A stretch of 11,734 bases of DNA from Pseudomonadota bacterium (GTDB lineage: Bacteria; Pseudomonadota; Gammaproteobacteria; Steroidobacterales; Steroidobacteraceae): the NCBI GenBank assembly GCA_021817875.1, contig JAKAFQ010000079.1, forward strand, positions 1 to 11,734. The letters are read 5' to 3'. The position numbers and the translations under genes were made by a program. This document shows positions 1 to 7,652 of this stretch, piece by piece. Numbering within the stretch: the stretch's first letter is position 1; the number at the start of each line of letters is the position of its first letter. The notes under the pieces are model-generated. The model did no database searches and was not told the DNA's origin. It saw only the letters and a list, made by a program, of their open reading frames with translations.

Positions 1-94
1 CCTTGGCGGCCCCGAGGAGCCGGCGCACGCGCTGCAGCGCGGCGTTCGACGAGAGCCCCTCGGGCTTGTCGAGCAACACGATGCCGGTAGGCAT
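1..94 (-). CDS. truB: tRNA pseudouridine(55) synthase TruB, N-terminal fragment
   Basis: TruB converts U55 in the T-loop of tRNAs to pseudouridine in the cytoplasm. Only the first 31 codons are inside the window; the gene continues past the left edge. The visible residues begin MPTGIVLLDKPEGLSSN, which matches the conserved TruB opening (G-[IV]-LLDKP-x-G-x-[ST]-S-N) where the substrate-binding lobe begins. The catalytic Asp lies in the missing part. The ATG follows the rbfA stop by a single base (TGATATG) and I see no clear Shine-Dalgarno, so it is probably translated by coupling to rbfA. Position after rbfA is the classical order of this operon. Confidence 0.93.
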   Translation of the reverse strand, partial: MPTGIVLLDKPEGLSSNAALQRVRRLLGAAK

Positions 95-95
95 A

Positions 96-470
96 TCAGG
101 AAAGCTTGTGCCTGGCCTCGTCCTGAGCCACTGCCTGATCGATCAGATCGGTGAGCCCGGCCGCCTTTTCGGCCGTGTCGTCCAGAATGAACTCGAGCCG
201 CGGTGCGTGACGCATCCCGAGCGCCCGGCCGACCTCACCGCGCAGGAACCCGCCGGCATGCGTCAGGCCGCGGCGCACCTCCTCCGGCGAATGCGTGGAC
301 GCGAAGGGAACGAAGAACACCCGCGCCAGCGCCATGTCGGGCGAAAGCCCGACCGCCGTGATGGTCACGCTGCCCACACGCGGGTCCTTGACTTCACGGG
401 CGATCAGAGCCGCGAGCACCCGCTGCATCTGTGCCTCGATCTTGCGCCCCCTCGGGCCGGCCGCACTCAT
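96..470 (-). CDS. rbfA: 30S ribosome-binding factor A
   Basis: RbfA binds the 30S subunit near the 5' end helix of 16S rRNA, helps late 30S maturation and is linked to cold-shock survival. The product is 124 residues, close to the usual 120-135. It has the single KH-like fold of the family: the opening RGRKIEAQMQRVLAALIARE (about 7-26), the strand KDPRVGSVTITAV (28-40), and the helix-kink region GRALGMRHAPRLEFILDDT (81-99). The ATG at 470 was chosen because the family starts just before this motif. The open frame upstream (to 539) lies inside the end of infB and lacks family similarity. It starts 10 nt after the infB stop and ends 1 nt before truB. The ordinary alternative is none. Confidence 0.95.
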   Translation of the reverse strand: MSAAGPRGRKIEAQMQRVLAALIAREVKDPRVGSVTITAVGLSPDMALARVFFVPFASTHSPEEVRRGLTHAGGFLRGEVGRALGMRHAPRLEFILDDTAEKAAGLTDLIDQAVAQDEARHKLS

Positions 471-480
471 GATCTTCCCG

Positions 481-3075
481 CTACTGCAGGGTCCGGGCGA
501 CCTCGACACGCGCGAAGCACTCGATCTGATCGCCCACACGCACGTCCTGATAGTTCTTCACGCCGATGCCGCACTCGGTGCCGGCGCGAACCTCGCTGGC
601 GTCGTCCTTGAAGCGGCGCAGGGACTCGAGCGCTCCTTCGAAGATCACCACGTTGTCACGCAGCACGCGAATCGGATTGTTGCGCTTCACGAAGCCCTCG
701 GTCACCAGGCACCCGGCCACCACGCCGAACTTGCTGGAGCGGAACACCTCGCGCACCTGCGCCACACCCACGATCTGTTCCTTGATTTCCGGGCGCAGCA
801 GGCCCGTCATCATCTGCCTCACGTCGTCGATCGCTTCGTAGATGATGCTGTAGTAGCGCACTTCGACGCCTGTTTCCTTCATGGCCTCACGCGCCCCGGA
901 ATCGGCGCGAACGTTGAACCCGATGACGAGCGCTTTGGAGGCCGCCGCCAGCTGCACGTCCGAGACGGTGATGCCGCCGAGGCCGCTCGCAACCAGTTTG
1001 ACCTGTACCTCGTCTGTGGAGAGCTTGGCGAGCGCCTCGCGCAGCGCCTCGACGCTGCCCTGCACGTCTCCCTTGATCAGGATCGCGACGACCCCGCTCT
1101 TTTCCTCGCCGAGCTGCGAGAACACGTCCTCGGCGCGCGTCGCCTGGCGGGCGAGCTTGACGTCGCGCGACTTGCTCTGGCGGTACAGCGCCACCTCGCG
1201 TGCCTTGCGCTCGCTCTCGACCGCAAGAATCTCCTCACCGGCATTCGGCGCCCCGGCAAGACCGAGCACGACCACCGGCATCGAAGGCGGGGCTGCCTCG
1301 ATGGGTTGGCCGTTCTCATCGAACATCGCGCGCACGCGACCAAACTCGGTACCCGCGATGATGGGGTCGCCCAGATGCAGCGTGCCCTTCTTCACGAGCA
1401 CCGTGGCCACCGCGCCACGGCCCTTCTCGACACTCGACTCGATGACCACGCCTGCGGCGAGTCCGGTACGCGGCGCGCGCAACTCGAGCACCTCGGCCTG
1501 AAGCAGCACCGCCTCGAGCAGTCCGTCGATGCCTTCGCCGGTATGTGCCGAAACGTTGACGAATATGTTCTGTCCCCCCCACTCCTCGGGAATCACCTCC
1601 TGCTTGGCGAGCTCGCTTCGCACCCGGTCAGGGTCCGCCCCGCTCTTGTCGATCTTGTTGACCGCCACCACGATCGGCACTCCCGCGGCGCGGGCATGCT
1701 GGATCGCCTCGACGGTCTGCGGCATGACACCATCGTCGGCCGCCACGACCAGGATGACGATGTCGGTCGCCCGCGCGCCCCGGGCCCGCATGGTGGTAAA
1801 CGCCGCATGGCCCGGAGTGTCGATGAACGTCACGACGCCCTTGGGCGTCTCGACGTGATATGCGCCAATGTGCTGCGTGATGCCGCCCGCCTCACCGGCG
1901 GCAACCTTGGTACGGCGGATGTAGTCGAGCAGCGAGGTCTTGCCGTGGTCGACATGGCCCATGACGGTCACGACCGGCGGACGGGATTCGAGCTCGGCCT
2001 CCTGCTCCCCTGCGCCCTGCAGGCCGACCTCGATCTGGTTCTCCTGCAGCAGCTTCGGCGTATGGCCCATTTCCTCGACGACCAGCACCGCCGTGTCCCG
2101 ATCGAGGGGCTGGTTGATCGTGGCCATGACGCCGAGGCTCATCAGCGACTTGATGACCGCGGGGGCCTTCACCGCCATCTTCTGGGCGAGTTCGGCCACG
2201 GTGATCGTTTCTCCGATGCTCACTTCGCGCACCACCGGGGCGGTCGGCCTCTCGAACCCGTGGCGGCCCTCGGCTGAGCTCGCTACCGGACGAGTCTTGA
2301 CATGGCGCTTTTTCTTGAATCGCGAGCTGACATCGGTCGCGACGTGCAGCTCTTCGCGGCCGTACCGCGTATGGCGATCGTCGACCGCGGGCTTTTCCCG
2401 CGCGGCCGCCGGCGCACGAGCCGCAGGCTCGGCCTCCTTGACCTTCGCAGGCGGCTCGGCCGGGACGACCTTGGCCTGTTCGATCGCTCGACGCTCCTGC
2501 TCCTCGCGCTCCTGGCGCTCCTTCTCCTCCTGGGCACGCTGCTCGGCCGCGCGCCGGGCCTCATCCTGAGCGCGCTTGCGGGCCGCCTCCTCTTCTTCGA
2601 TCCGGCGGCGATTCTCCGCCTCCAGCCGCTCGTTTTCCCGGCGCTCGTGCTCGCGGCGCTCGGCCTCGAGCCGTTCCCGCTCGAGGCGCTCGGCTTCCTC
2701 GCTCTCACGCCGCTTCAGCTCGATCTCATCGTGCTGCTTGCGTGCCTGCTCCTCGAGCACGCCGCGCTTGATGTAGGTGCGTTTGGTACGCACCTCAACG
2801 CTCACGGTGCGAGAGCGCCCCTGCACGCTCGCCAGCTTCAGCTCGCTCTGCGTCTTGCGCTTCAACGTGATGCGCCGCGGCGCCGCATCGCCTTCGGCAG
2901 CCGCCACCGCCCCATGGCTGCGGCGCAGATGGGTCAGGAGCTCCAGCTTGGCATCATCGCTGATGCGGTCCTCGGGCCCGCTCACCTGGATCCCGGCTTG
3001 ATCGAGCTGCACGAGCAGCCGATCCACGGGCACCTTCAGGACCTCGGCAAATTGGGCTACCGTCACTTCCGCCAT
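481..3075 (-). CDS. infB: Translation initiation factor IF-2
   Basis: IF-2 is the GTPase that places fMet-tRNA on the 30S subunit and promotes subunit joining. At 864 residues it is a long, gammaproteobacterial-type IF-2. Visible order: N-terminal IF2_N helix-turn domain (about 1-52), basic linker (65-105), a very charged Glu/Arg/Lys/Ala helix (about 108-205), a Pro/Ala linker, a second IF2_N domain (about 286-337), then the G domain with G1 GHVDHGKT (373-380), the switch GGITQHIGA (397-405), G3 DTPGH (419-423), G4 NKID (473-476) and G5 SAHTGEG (509-515). Domains II, III and C2 (fMet-tRNA binding) follow to the end. The start at 3075 matches the family N-terminus and has GGGGGTG about 8 nt upstream. 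It lies 17 nt after nusA. Shorter internal-start isoforms, as in E. coli, are possible but were not assessed. Confidence 0.98.
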   Translation of the reverse strand: MAEVTVAQFAEVLKVPVDRLLVQLDQAGIQVSGPEDRISDDAKLELLTHLRRSHGAVAAAEGDAAPRRITLKRKTQSELKLASVQGRSRTVSVEVRTKRTYIKRGVLEEQARKQHDEIELKRRESEEAERLERERLEAERREHERRENERLEAENRRRIEEEEAARKRAQDEARRAAEQRAQEEKERQEREEQERRAIEQAKVVPAEPPAKVKEAEPAARAPAAAREKPAVDDRHTRYGREELHVATDVSSRFKKKRHVKTRPVASSAEGRHGFERPTAPVVREVSIGETITVAELAQKMAVKAPAVIKSLMSLGVMATINQPLDRDTAVLVVEEMGHTPKLLQENQIEVGLQGAGEQEAELESRPPVVTVMGHVDHGKTSLLDYIRRTKVAAGEAGGITQHIGAYHVETPKGVVTFIDTPGHAAFTTMRARGARATDIVILVVAADDGVMPQTVEAIQHARAAGVPIVVAVNKIDKSGADPDRVRSELAKQEVIPEEWGGQNIFVNVSAHTGEGIDGLLEAVLLQAEVLELRAPRTGLAAGVVIESSVEKGRGAVATVLVKKGTLHLGDPIIAGTEFGRVRAMFDENGQPIEAAPPSMPVVVLGLAGAPNAGEEILAVESERKAREVALYRQSKSRDVKLARQATRAEDVFSQLGEEKSGVVAILIKGDVQGSVEALREALAKLSTDEVQVKLVASGLGGITVSDVQLAAASKALVIGFNVRADSGAREAMKETGVEVRYYSIIYEAIDDVRQMMTGLLRPEIKEQIVGVAQVREVFRSSKFGVVAGCLVTEGFVKRNNPIRVLRDNVVIFEGALESLRRFKDDASEVRAGTECGIGVKNYQDVRVGDQIECFARVEVARTLQ

Positions 3076-3092
3076 AGCTCATGCACCCCCGG

Positions 3093-4589
3093 TCAGTGAC
3101 TCGCCGCGAACCAAGGCGCCCGCGCGGTCATGATGAGTTTGCCCGCCTCTTCCGGGGCCAGGCCCTCGATGTCCGACAGGTCGTCGACCGACTGTTCGGC
3201 CAGATCTTCGCGAGTGCACACCCCGCGCCGCGCCAGAGCCAGTGCCAGATCCGGGCTCATCCCCTCGAGCAGCAGCAGATCATCGGCCGGCATGGCCTGC
3301 TCGAGCGACTCCTCGCTGGCGATCGCCTGGGTCAGCAGCACGTCGCGGGCGCGATTGCGCAGCTCCTTGACGATCTCCTCGTCGAACTCGGCGATGGAGG
3401 CGAGTTCGGTCTGCGGAACGTAGGCGATTTCCTCGATGGTCGAGAATCCCTCCTGCGCCAGGATGGTGGCGACGTCCTCATCGACATCGAGCTGCTTCAT
3501 GAACAGCTGCACGAGAGTCTTGGACTCGGTCTCGCTCTTGGCCTCGGCGTCCGATTCGGTCATGACGTTGAGCTCCCAGCCGGTGAGCTGGCTCGCCAGG
3601 CGGATGTTCTGTCCGCCGCGGCCGATCGCCTGGGAAAGCTTGTCCTCGGCAACTGCGATATCCATGCTGTGGGAATCCTCGTCGACGACGATGGAGATGA
3701 CCTCCGCGGGCGACATGGAATTGATGACGAACTGCGCTGGGTTCTCGTCGTGGGGAATGATGTCCACCCGCTCGCCGGCGATCTCGTTGGAGACCGCCTG
3801 CACCCGCGAGCCGCGCATGCCGACGCAGGCGCCGACCGGATCGATGCGCGGGTCGGTGCTGCGCACGGCGATCTTGGCGCGCACGCCTGGATCACGCGCC
3901 GCGCCCAGTATGTGGATCAGTCCCTGGCCGACCTCGGGTACCTCGAGCTTGAACAGCTCGATCAGGAACTCCGGTGCGGTGCGGGTCAGGAACAGCTGCG
4001 GTCCGCGCAGCTCGGAGCGCACCTCGCGCAGGAAGGCCTTGATGCGATCCTGCGGCTTGACCTGCTCGCGCGGGATCATGTCGCTGCGCGGCACGAATCC
4101 TTCCGCGTTGGAGCCGAGATCGATGTAGATCCCGTTGCGGTCGACACGCTTGACGACGCCGCTGACGAGCGTGCCGACGCGGTCCCGGTAGGCGTCGACG
4201 ACCTGCTGCCGCTCGGCCTCGCGAACTTTCTGGACGATGACCTGCTTGGCCTGCTGGGCGGCAATGCGACCGAAGGAGACCGATTCCATCGGCTGCTCGA
4301 CCAGACCGCCGACCTCGGCGTTCGGATCGAGGTCGCGCGCATCCTCCAGGCGCAGCTCCCGATCGGGCGCCTGCAGCTCGTTGGAGTCATCCGCGAACAC
4401 CTTCCAGCGTCGGAACGTCTCGTAATCGCCGCTCTTGCGGTCGATCGCCACGCGCGCGTCCCACTCCTCGCCGTGCTTGCGACGCGTAGCCGAGGCGAGC
4501 GCCGCCTCGAGGGCCTCGAAAATCACCTCTTTGTCGACGCCCTTCTCGTTGGAGACGGCATCGACAACCATCAGGATTTCCTTGTTCAC
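3093..4589 (-). CDS. nusA: Transcription termination/antitermination factor NusA
   Basis: NusA binds RNA polymerase and nascent RNA, modulates pausing, intrinsic and Rho termination, and takes part in antitermination. I take a GTG start at 4589, giving 498 residues beginning MNKEILMVVDAVSNEKG, co-linear with E. coli NusA. An AGAGGTGA Shine-Dalgarno sits 5 nt upstream of this GTG; the alternative GTG three codons earlier (4598) falls inside that sequence. Domains: RNAP-binding N-terminal domain (about 1-135), S1 (135-200), KH1 (around GMRG, 257-260), KH2 (around IGRGGQN, 322-328), and two C-terminal acidic repeats (about 363-415 and 435-490). Two acidic repeats are typical of gamma- and betaproteobacteria. 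In E. coli NusA represses its own operon, which makes the terminator-like leader upstream of rimP noteworthy. Confidence 0.97.
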   Translation of the reverse strand: MNKEILMVVDAVSNEKGVDKEVIFEALEAALASATRRKHGEEWDARVAIDRKSGDYETFRRWKVFADDSNELQAPDRELRLEDARDLDPNAEVGGLVEQPMESVSFGRIAAQQAKQVIVQKVREAERQQVVDAYRDRVGTLVSGVVKRVDRNGIYIDLGSNAEGFVPRSDMIPREQVKPQDRIKAFLREVRSELRGPQLFLTRTAPEFLIELFKLEVPEVGQGLIHILGAARDPGVRAKIAVRSTDPRIDPVGACVGMRGSRVQAVSNEIAGERVDIIPHDENPAQFVINSMSPAEVISIVVDEDSHSMDIAVAEDKLSQAIGRGGQNIRLASQLTGWELNVMTESDAEAKSETESKTLVQLFMKQLDVDEDVATILAQEGFSTIEEIAYVPQTELASIAEFDEEIVKELRNRARDVLLTQAIASEESLEQAMPADDLLLLEGMSPDLALALARRGVCTREDLAEQSVDDLSDIEGLAPEEAGKLIMTARAPWFAASH

Positions 4590-4594
4590 TACTA

Positions 4595-4602
4595 TCACCT
4601 CT
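4595..4602 (-). promoter_or_regulatory. Shine-Dalgarno of nusA (decides the GTG start)
   Basis: AGAGGTGA on the minus strand, 5 nt before the GTG at 4589. It overlaps the alternative upstream GTG at 4598, which therefore cannot be the start served by this site. Confidence 0.8.
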
Positions 4603-4632
4603 GCAACCGGCAGCCCAACCCGACACGCCAGC

Positions 4633-5085
4633 CTAACCTGCCAACCTGGCCTTGCCCACTTCCGCGAAACTCACCGCGACCCGCTGCTCATCGACCTGCA
4701 GCACCAGCCCGCTGTCATCCACCGCGAGCAGCGTCCCGGTGTAGCGGCGACGCCCGTCCCGCGGCGCACACAGCTCCACGAACACCCGCGAACCCACGAA
4801 GCGCTCGAAGTGCGCCCGGGTGCGCAGCGTCCGATCGAATCCCGGCGAGGAAACCTCGAGGGTATAGGCCGTGGGGATCGGGTCCTCGACGTCGAGGAGC
4901 GCAGACACCTCGCGGCTGACACGCTCGCAATCCTCGATGCCCACACCGTCCGGACGGTCGATATAGAGCCGCACCACGGCACTGCCACGGCCCGCGCTGT
5001 GCTCGAGGTCCACCAGCTCGTAGCCCAACCGTCCCAGCAAGGGCTCAATGAGGGCGATGAGTCGCTCTCGCAATGTCGCCGACAT
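4633..5085 (-). CDS. rimP: Ribosome maturation factor RimP
   Basis: RimP binds free 30S subunits and helps early assembly of the 3' domain around uS12. The product is 150 residues, the usual size. The N-terminal alpha/beta domain includes LGRLGYELVDLEH (17-29) and VVRLYIDRPDGVGIEDCERVSR (37-58). The family signature LEVSSPGFDRTLRTRAHFERF is at about 76-96. A C-terminal SH3-like barrel follows (about 98-150). The ATG at 5085 has AGGAG 5 nt upstream (5091-5095); an open frame reaching 5112 has no such site. It is the first gene of the operon, and nusA follows after 43 nt. The terminator-like hairpin at 5111-5136 ends only about 25 nt before this start codon. Confidence 0.95.
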   Translation of the reverse strand: MSATLRERLIALIEPLLGRLGYELVDLEHSAGRGSAVVRLYIDRPDGVGIEDCERVSREVSALLDVEDPIPTAYTLEVSSPGFDRTLRTRAHFERFVGSRVFVELCAPRDGRRRYTGTLLAVDDSGLVLQVDEQRVAVSFAEVGKARLAG

Positions 5086-5110
5086 CGATGCTCCTGCGGC
5101 CTGGGGCCCC

Positions 5111-5136
5111 AAAAAACAAAAAGGGCCACACGGCCC
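5111..5136 (-). terminator. Intrinsic terminator-like hairpin immediately upstream of rimP
   Basis: Read on the minus strand: GGGCC, loop GTGT, GGCCC, then TTTTTGTTTTTT. The 5-bp all-GC stem is short but the U-rich tail is long. Directly after the tail is GGGGCCCC (5103-5110), which could pair with either arm of the stem and act as an anti-terminator. No gene lies upstream on this strand, so the likely role is attenuation in the rimP operon leader or the end of a short leader RNA. Confidence 0.6.
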
Positions 5137-5335
5137 GCCTCGTTACTCTAAAGCGACCCAGTCCATCCGTTCCCTCCCGGGATCCGGTCCGTTCCCTGAT
5201 CCCTGCTTCGCGCCGGGCTCCTGCCCGCCCGCTCACCGCGCCCGCCGCTCGCACGGACCGCCTGCAACGCCCGAGCCGTTCCCGGGTCGGCAGCCGGCCA
5301 TGCCGAATCGCCCGCGGCGATCTTGTCGGCCCATC

Positions 5336-5364
5336 AAAAAACAAAAAGCCCCTCGGGGGGCTTT
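5336..5364 (-). terminator. Intrinsic terminator-like hairpin, distal in the rimP leader
   Basis: Read on the minus strand: AAAGCCCC, loop CCGA, GGGGCTTT, followed by TTGTTTTTT. The stem is a perfect 8 bp and the tail reads TTTTTGTTTTTT when the last stem bases are included. It faces rimP and has no minus-strand gene upstream (the neighbour hslR is on the plus strand). The reverse direction lacks a good U tract (CTTTCTGGC), so I assign it to the minus strand. Confidence 0.7.
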
Positions 5365-5445
5365 CTGGCAATGAGACAGTCGGGGCATTCAGCCCGAGGG
5401 CTTCACGGCTCCGATCTCCGCGGCCGAGGCCCGCAGAGGAGAGGA

Positions 5446-5451
5446 TTCTAC
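5446..5451 (-). promoter_or_regulatory. Possible -10 element for the rimP operon
   Basis: TAGAAT on the minus strand differs from TATAAT at one position and lies upstream of both leader hairpins. No recognisable -35 is found at 16-18 nt. The call rests on the hexamer and position alone. Confidence 0.25.
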
Positions 5452-5523
5452 GCCGACGTGAACCAATCGTATAGGTTTTTTGCGTCCGCGACAGCAGTGC
5501 TGCGCCGCGTATCCTGTCTCGGC

Positions 5524-5940
5524 ATGAGCACCTGCGACGCAGCGGAATCGGGAGCCGGCAACGGCACGGCGCGCATCGACCGGTGGCTTTTCGCGGCGCG
5601 CCTCTTCAAATCACGCTCTTTGGCCGCGCAGGCCGTGAGCGGCGGCAAGGTTCACGTCAACGGCAGACGCGTCAAGCCGTCGCATGCGCTGCGCCCGGGC
5701 GACCAGCTGAGCTTCATGCGTGGAGCCATCGAATTCGAATGTGCGGTGCTCGCCATTCCGGCCAGGCGGGGACCGGCTTGCGAAGCGCTGCGGTGCTACC
5801 TGGAGAGCGAGGCGAGCCAGGCGCGCCGCACCGAACTCGCCGCGCGGATGCGCCTCGCCGCAGCGCTCGCGCCCCGGCCACAGGAGCGCCCCGACAAGCA
5901 CCAGCGGCGCGTACTGCGCCGGCTGCGGGGTCGCGGTTGA
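5524..5940 (+). CDS. hslR: Heat-shock protein 15 (Hsp15), S4-domain RNA-binding protein
   Basis: Hsp15 binds free 50S subunits that still carry peptidyl-tRNA and helps recycle them after heat shock. The product is 138 residues, close to the E. coli length of 133. An S4 RNA-binding domain occupies about 17-64: RIDRWLFAARLFKSRSLA (18-35), then GGKVHVNGRRVKPS (40-53), then LRPGD (56-60). The family C-terminal segment RPDKHQRRVLRR is at 122-133. The ATG at 5524 gives about 16 residues before the S4 domain, as expected. There is no clear Shine-Dalgarno before it; the frame is open further upstream but crosses the rimP leader hairpins, so it is not used. The gene stands alone and is divergent from rimP. 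Confidence 0.9.
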   Translation: MSTCDAAESGAGNGTARIDRWLFAARLFKSRSLAAQAVSGGKVHVNGRRVKPSHALRPGDQLSFMRGAIEFECAVLAIPARRGPACEALRCYLESEASQARRTELAARMRLAAALAPRPQERPDKHQRRVLRRLRGRG

Positions 5941-6242
5941 GGCGCGGGCTGTCGCGGTGAGACAAGCCCCCGGGACCCGCTGCGGCTGATAATTGGTGCG
6001 TGACCACGGATGAGCGCCCCCGGGGGTCGGAACGCTCCCTGGAACGGGCCGGAAGGGCACTCGGCTGGCCAGCCGGGACGCCTGCAGCGCGGCTTCGGGC
6101 AGACAGCCCGGGATCCGCTCTGCATGCCCATCCCGCGGAGCGCCAGGCCCTGCTCCGGGGCGCGCGCGAAAGGCCGCTGCGGCGGCGCACCTCGCGATCC
6201 GCGCGGCTCGCGTGAACAGCTTCGGGGCGGGAGGGTGCTGCC
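5941..6242. other. Intergenic region hslR / sdaA
   Basis: This 302-bp GC-rich gap has no gene I can support. It should hold the sdaA promoter, but I see no convincing -35/-10 pair; GATAAT near 5989 stands alone. A 71-codon plus-strand frame from a GTG near 6000 to 6215 is Arg-rich, lacks a Shine-Dalgarno and resembles nothing I know. I see no glycine-riboswitch or other familiar aptamer core. The only clear element is the sdaA Shine-Dalgarno at its right end. Confidence 0.55.
6230..6234 (+). promoter_or_regulatory. Shine-Dalgarno of sdaA
   Basis: GGAGG, 8 nt before the ATG at 6243. It fixes the start that gives the canonical N-terminus of the family. Confidence 0.75.
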
Positions 6243-7610
6243 ATGTCTCTCAGCGTGTTTGACATCTTCAAGATCGGCATCGGACCGTCGAGCTCCCACA
6301 CGATGGGACCGATGCGCGCGGCACGCGAATTTCTGCTGAGCATCGCCGAGGAAAGACTGCTGCCCTCGGTCGCGCAGCTCACGGTGCGACTGTACGGATC
6401 ACTTGCGCTCACGGGCCTCGGCCACGGCACCGATCGCGCCATACTGCTCGGGCTCACGGGGGCGGATCCCGAGACCGTCGATCCGGACAGCATCGAGCCA
6501 ACCCTGCAGCGCATCCGCGCGAGCGGGCGCATCCGCCTCCTCGATCGGCACGAGATCGCCTTTGACGAGACGCGACACCTGCTGCTGCTGCGCACCGAGC
6601 GGCTGGCGCAACACTCCAACGGCATGCGATTCACGGCGACCGGGGCCGGGGCAAACACGCTTCGAGAAGAGGACATCTACTCCATCGGCGGCGGATTCAT
6701 CGTGCGCGGCGGCGAGGCGCGGCCGCGCGAGGCAAGCACACGCGCGACGCCGCCCTATCCCTTCGCCAACGCCCGGGAGCTGCTCGCCCTGTGTCGCGAG
6801 CACGGTCTGGAGATCTTCGAGCTGATGATGGCCAACGAGCGCGCCTGGGCGAGCGAGGACGCGGTGCTCACGGGGGTGCTGCGCATCTGGCAGGTGATGC
6901 AGTCCTGCGTCGAGCGCGGGTTTCGCCACAACGGGGTGCTCCCCGGACCGTTGAAGGTGCGTCGCCGCGCCCCGAAACTGCACCGCCAGCTCACCGAAAG
7001 CGCCACCTCCCGGCCGCTCGAGACGATGGACTGGGTAGATGCCTTTGCGCTCGCGGTCAACGAGGAAAACGCCGCCGGCGGCCGCGTGGTCACCGCTCCG
7101 ACCAACGGTGCGGCAGGCATCGTGCCCGCGGTGCTGCACTATTACCGGCGCTTCGAGCCTGGCGCGAGCGACGACGGGGTGGTGCGCTTTCTGCTCACGG
7201 CAGCGGCCATCGGCATGCTCTACAAGCACAACGCCTCGATCTCCGGCGCCGAGATGGGTTGCCAGGGCGAAGTGGGCGTCGCCTGCTCCATGGCGGCCGC
7301 CGGTCTGGTGGCCGCGCTGCACGGCAGCAACGAGCAGGTCGAGAACGCCGCCGAGATCGGCATGGAACACAACCTGGGGCTGACCTGCGACCCGGTGGGA
7401 GGACTGGTGCAGATACCCTGCATCGAGCGCAACGCCATGGGCGCGATCAAGGCGATCAACGCGGCGCGCCTGGCGATGCGCGGCGATGGCACGCACAAAG
7501 TCTCGCTCGATCACGTCATCGTCACCATGCGCCAGACCGGCGAAGACATGTCGACGATCTACAAAGAGACCTCGCAGGGCGGGCTGGCGGTGAACGTTCC
7601 GGAATGTTAG
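6243..7610 (+). CDS. sdaA: L-serine dehydratase (deaminase), single-chain [4Fe-4S] type
   Basis: This enzyme deaminates L-serine to pyruvate and ammonia in the cytoplasm using an oxygen-labile [4Fe-4S] cluster, not PLP. At 455 residues it is the single-chain form, with the beta domain first and the alpha catalytic domain second. Recognised segments are [20 protein letters not shown] (4-23), [14 protein letters not shown] (51-64), YSIGGGFI (146-153), [20 protein letters not shown] (273-292) and [20 protein letters not shown] (331-350). The expected cluster ligands are C340, C382 and C393. The last residue is C455, which corresponds to the C-terminal cysteine that caps the cluster in the Legionella enzyme. 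Spacing between the cluster ligands and the tail matches that protein. Nearby genes give no pathway link; the next gene is convergent. Naming it sdaA rather than sdaB is conventional, as sequence alone does not separate them. Confidence 0.95.
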   Translation: MSLSVFDIFKIGIGPSSSHTMGPMRAAREFLLSIAEERLLPSVAQLTVRLYGSLALTGLGHGTDRAILLGLTGADPETVDPDSIEPTLQRIRASGRIRLLDRHEIAFDETRHLLLLRTERLAQHSNGMRFTATGAGANTLREEDIYSIGGGFIVRGGEARPREASTRATPPYPFANARELLALCREHGLEIFELMMANERAWASEDAVLTGVLRIWQVMQSCVERGFRHNGVLPGPLKVRRRAPKLHRQLTESATSRPLETMDWVDAFALAVNEENAAGGRVVTAPTNGAAGIVPAVLHYYRRFEPGASDDGVVRFLLTAAAIGMLYKHNASISGAEMGCQGEVGVACSMAAAGLVAALHGSNEQVENAAEIGMEHNLGLTCDPVGGLVQIPCIERNAMGAIKAINAARLAMRGDGTHKVSLDHVIVTMRQTGEDMSTIYKETSQGGLAVNVPEC

Positions 7611-7652
7611 CCCGCAACGAACCGCGCGGCGCCAACCCGGCCCGGGCGTTGC

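Larger units (their letters stand above)
5086..5523. other. Divergent intergenic region rimP / hslR
   Basis: This 438-bp stretch separates the divergent rimP and hslR genes. It should hold promoters for both. I see no tRNA (no T-loop GGTTCGAATC-like segment on either strand), unlike E. coli where a tRNA gene leads this operon. Visible content is two minus-strand terminator-like hairpins (5111-5136 and 5336-5364) with the same tail. There is also a possible minus-strand -10 hexamer TAGAAT (5446-5451) without a convincing -35. If transcription starts near that hexamer, rimP has a leader of about 350 nt. Open frames through the region cross both hairpins, match nothing I know, and are not called. 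Confidence 0.6.

Noticed and set aside
295..2277. A 660-codon open frame on the plus strand opposite infB
   Set aside because: It lies wholly antisense to a certain gene, is His/Leu/Arg-rich in the way of GC-rich mirror frames, and resembles no protein family.
3081..4919. A 612-codon open frame on the plus strand opposite nusA and rimP
   Set aside because: Same reason: antisense shadow of two well-identified genes, low-complexity composition, no ribosome-binding site.
5137..5335. A tRNA gene before rimP, as in E. coli
   Set aside because: Neither strand shows a T-loop motif or a cloverleaf-compatible acceptor stem in this interval.
6000..6215. A 71-codon plus-strand frame between hslR and sdaA
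   Set aside because: GTG start without Shine-Dalgarno, Arg-rich, no homology I recognise; chance frames of this size are common at this GC content.
6399..7514. A 371-codon minus-strand open frame inside sdaA
   Set aside because: SdaA is identified across its full length with all ligand cysteines, and the opposite frame has no recognisable domain.
7611..7652. A shared bidirectional terminator between sdaA and the cyclase gene
   Set aside because: The 42-bp gap is GC-rich, with only a short CCCGG/CCGGG repeat that leaves no loop and no T or A tract.
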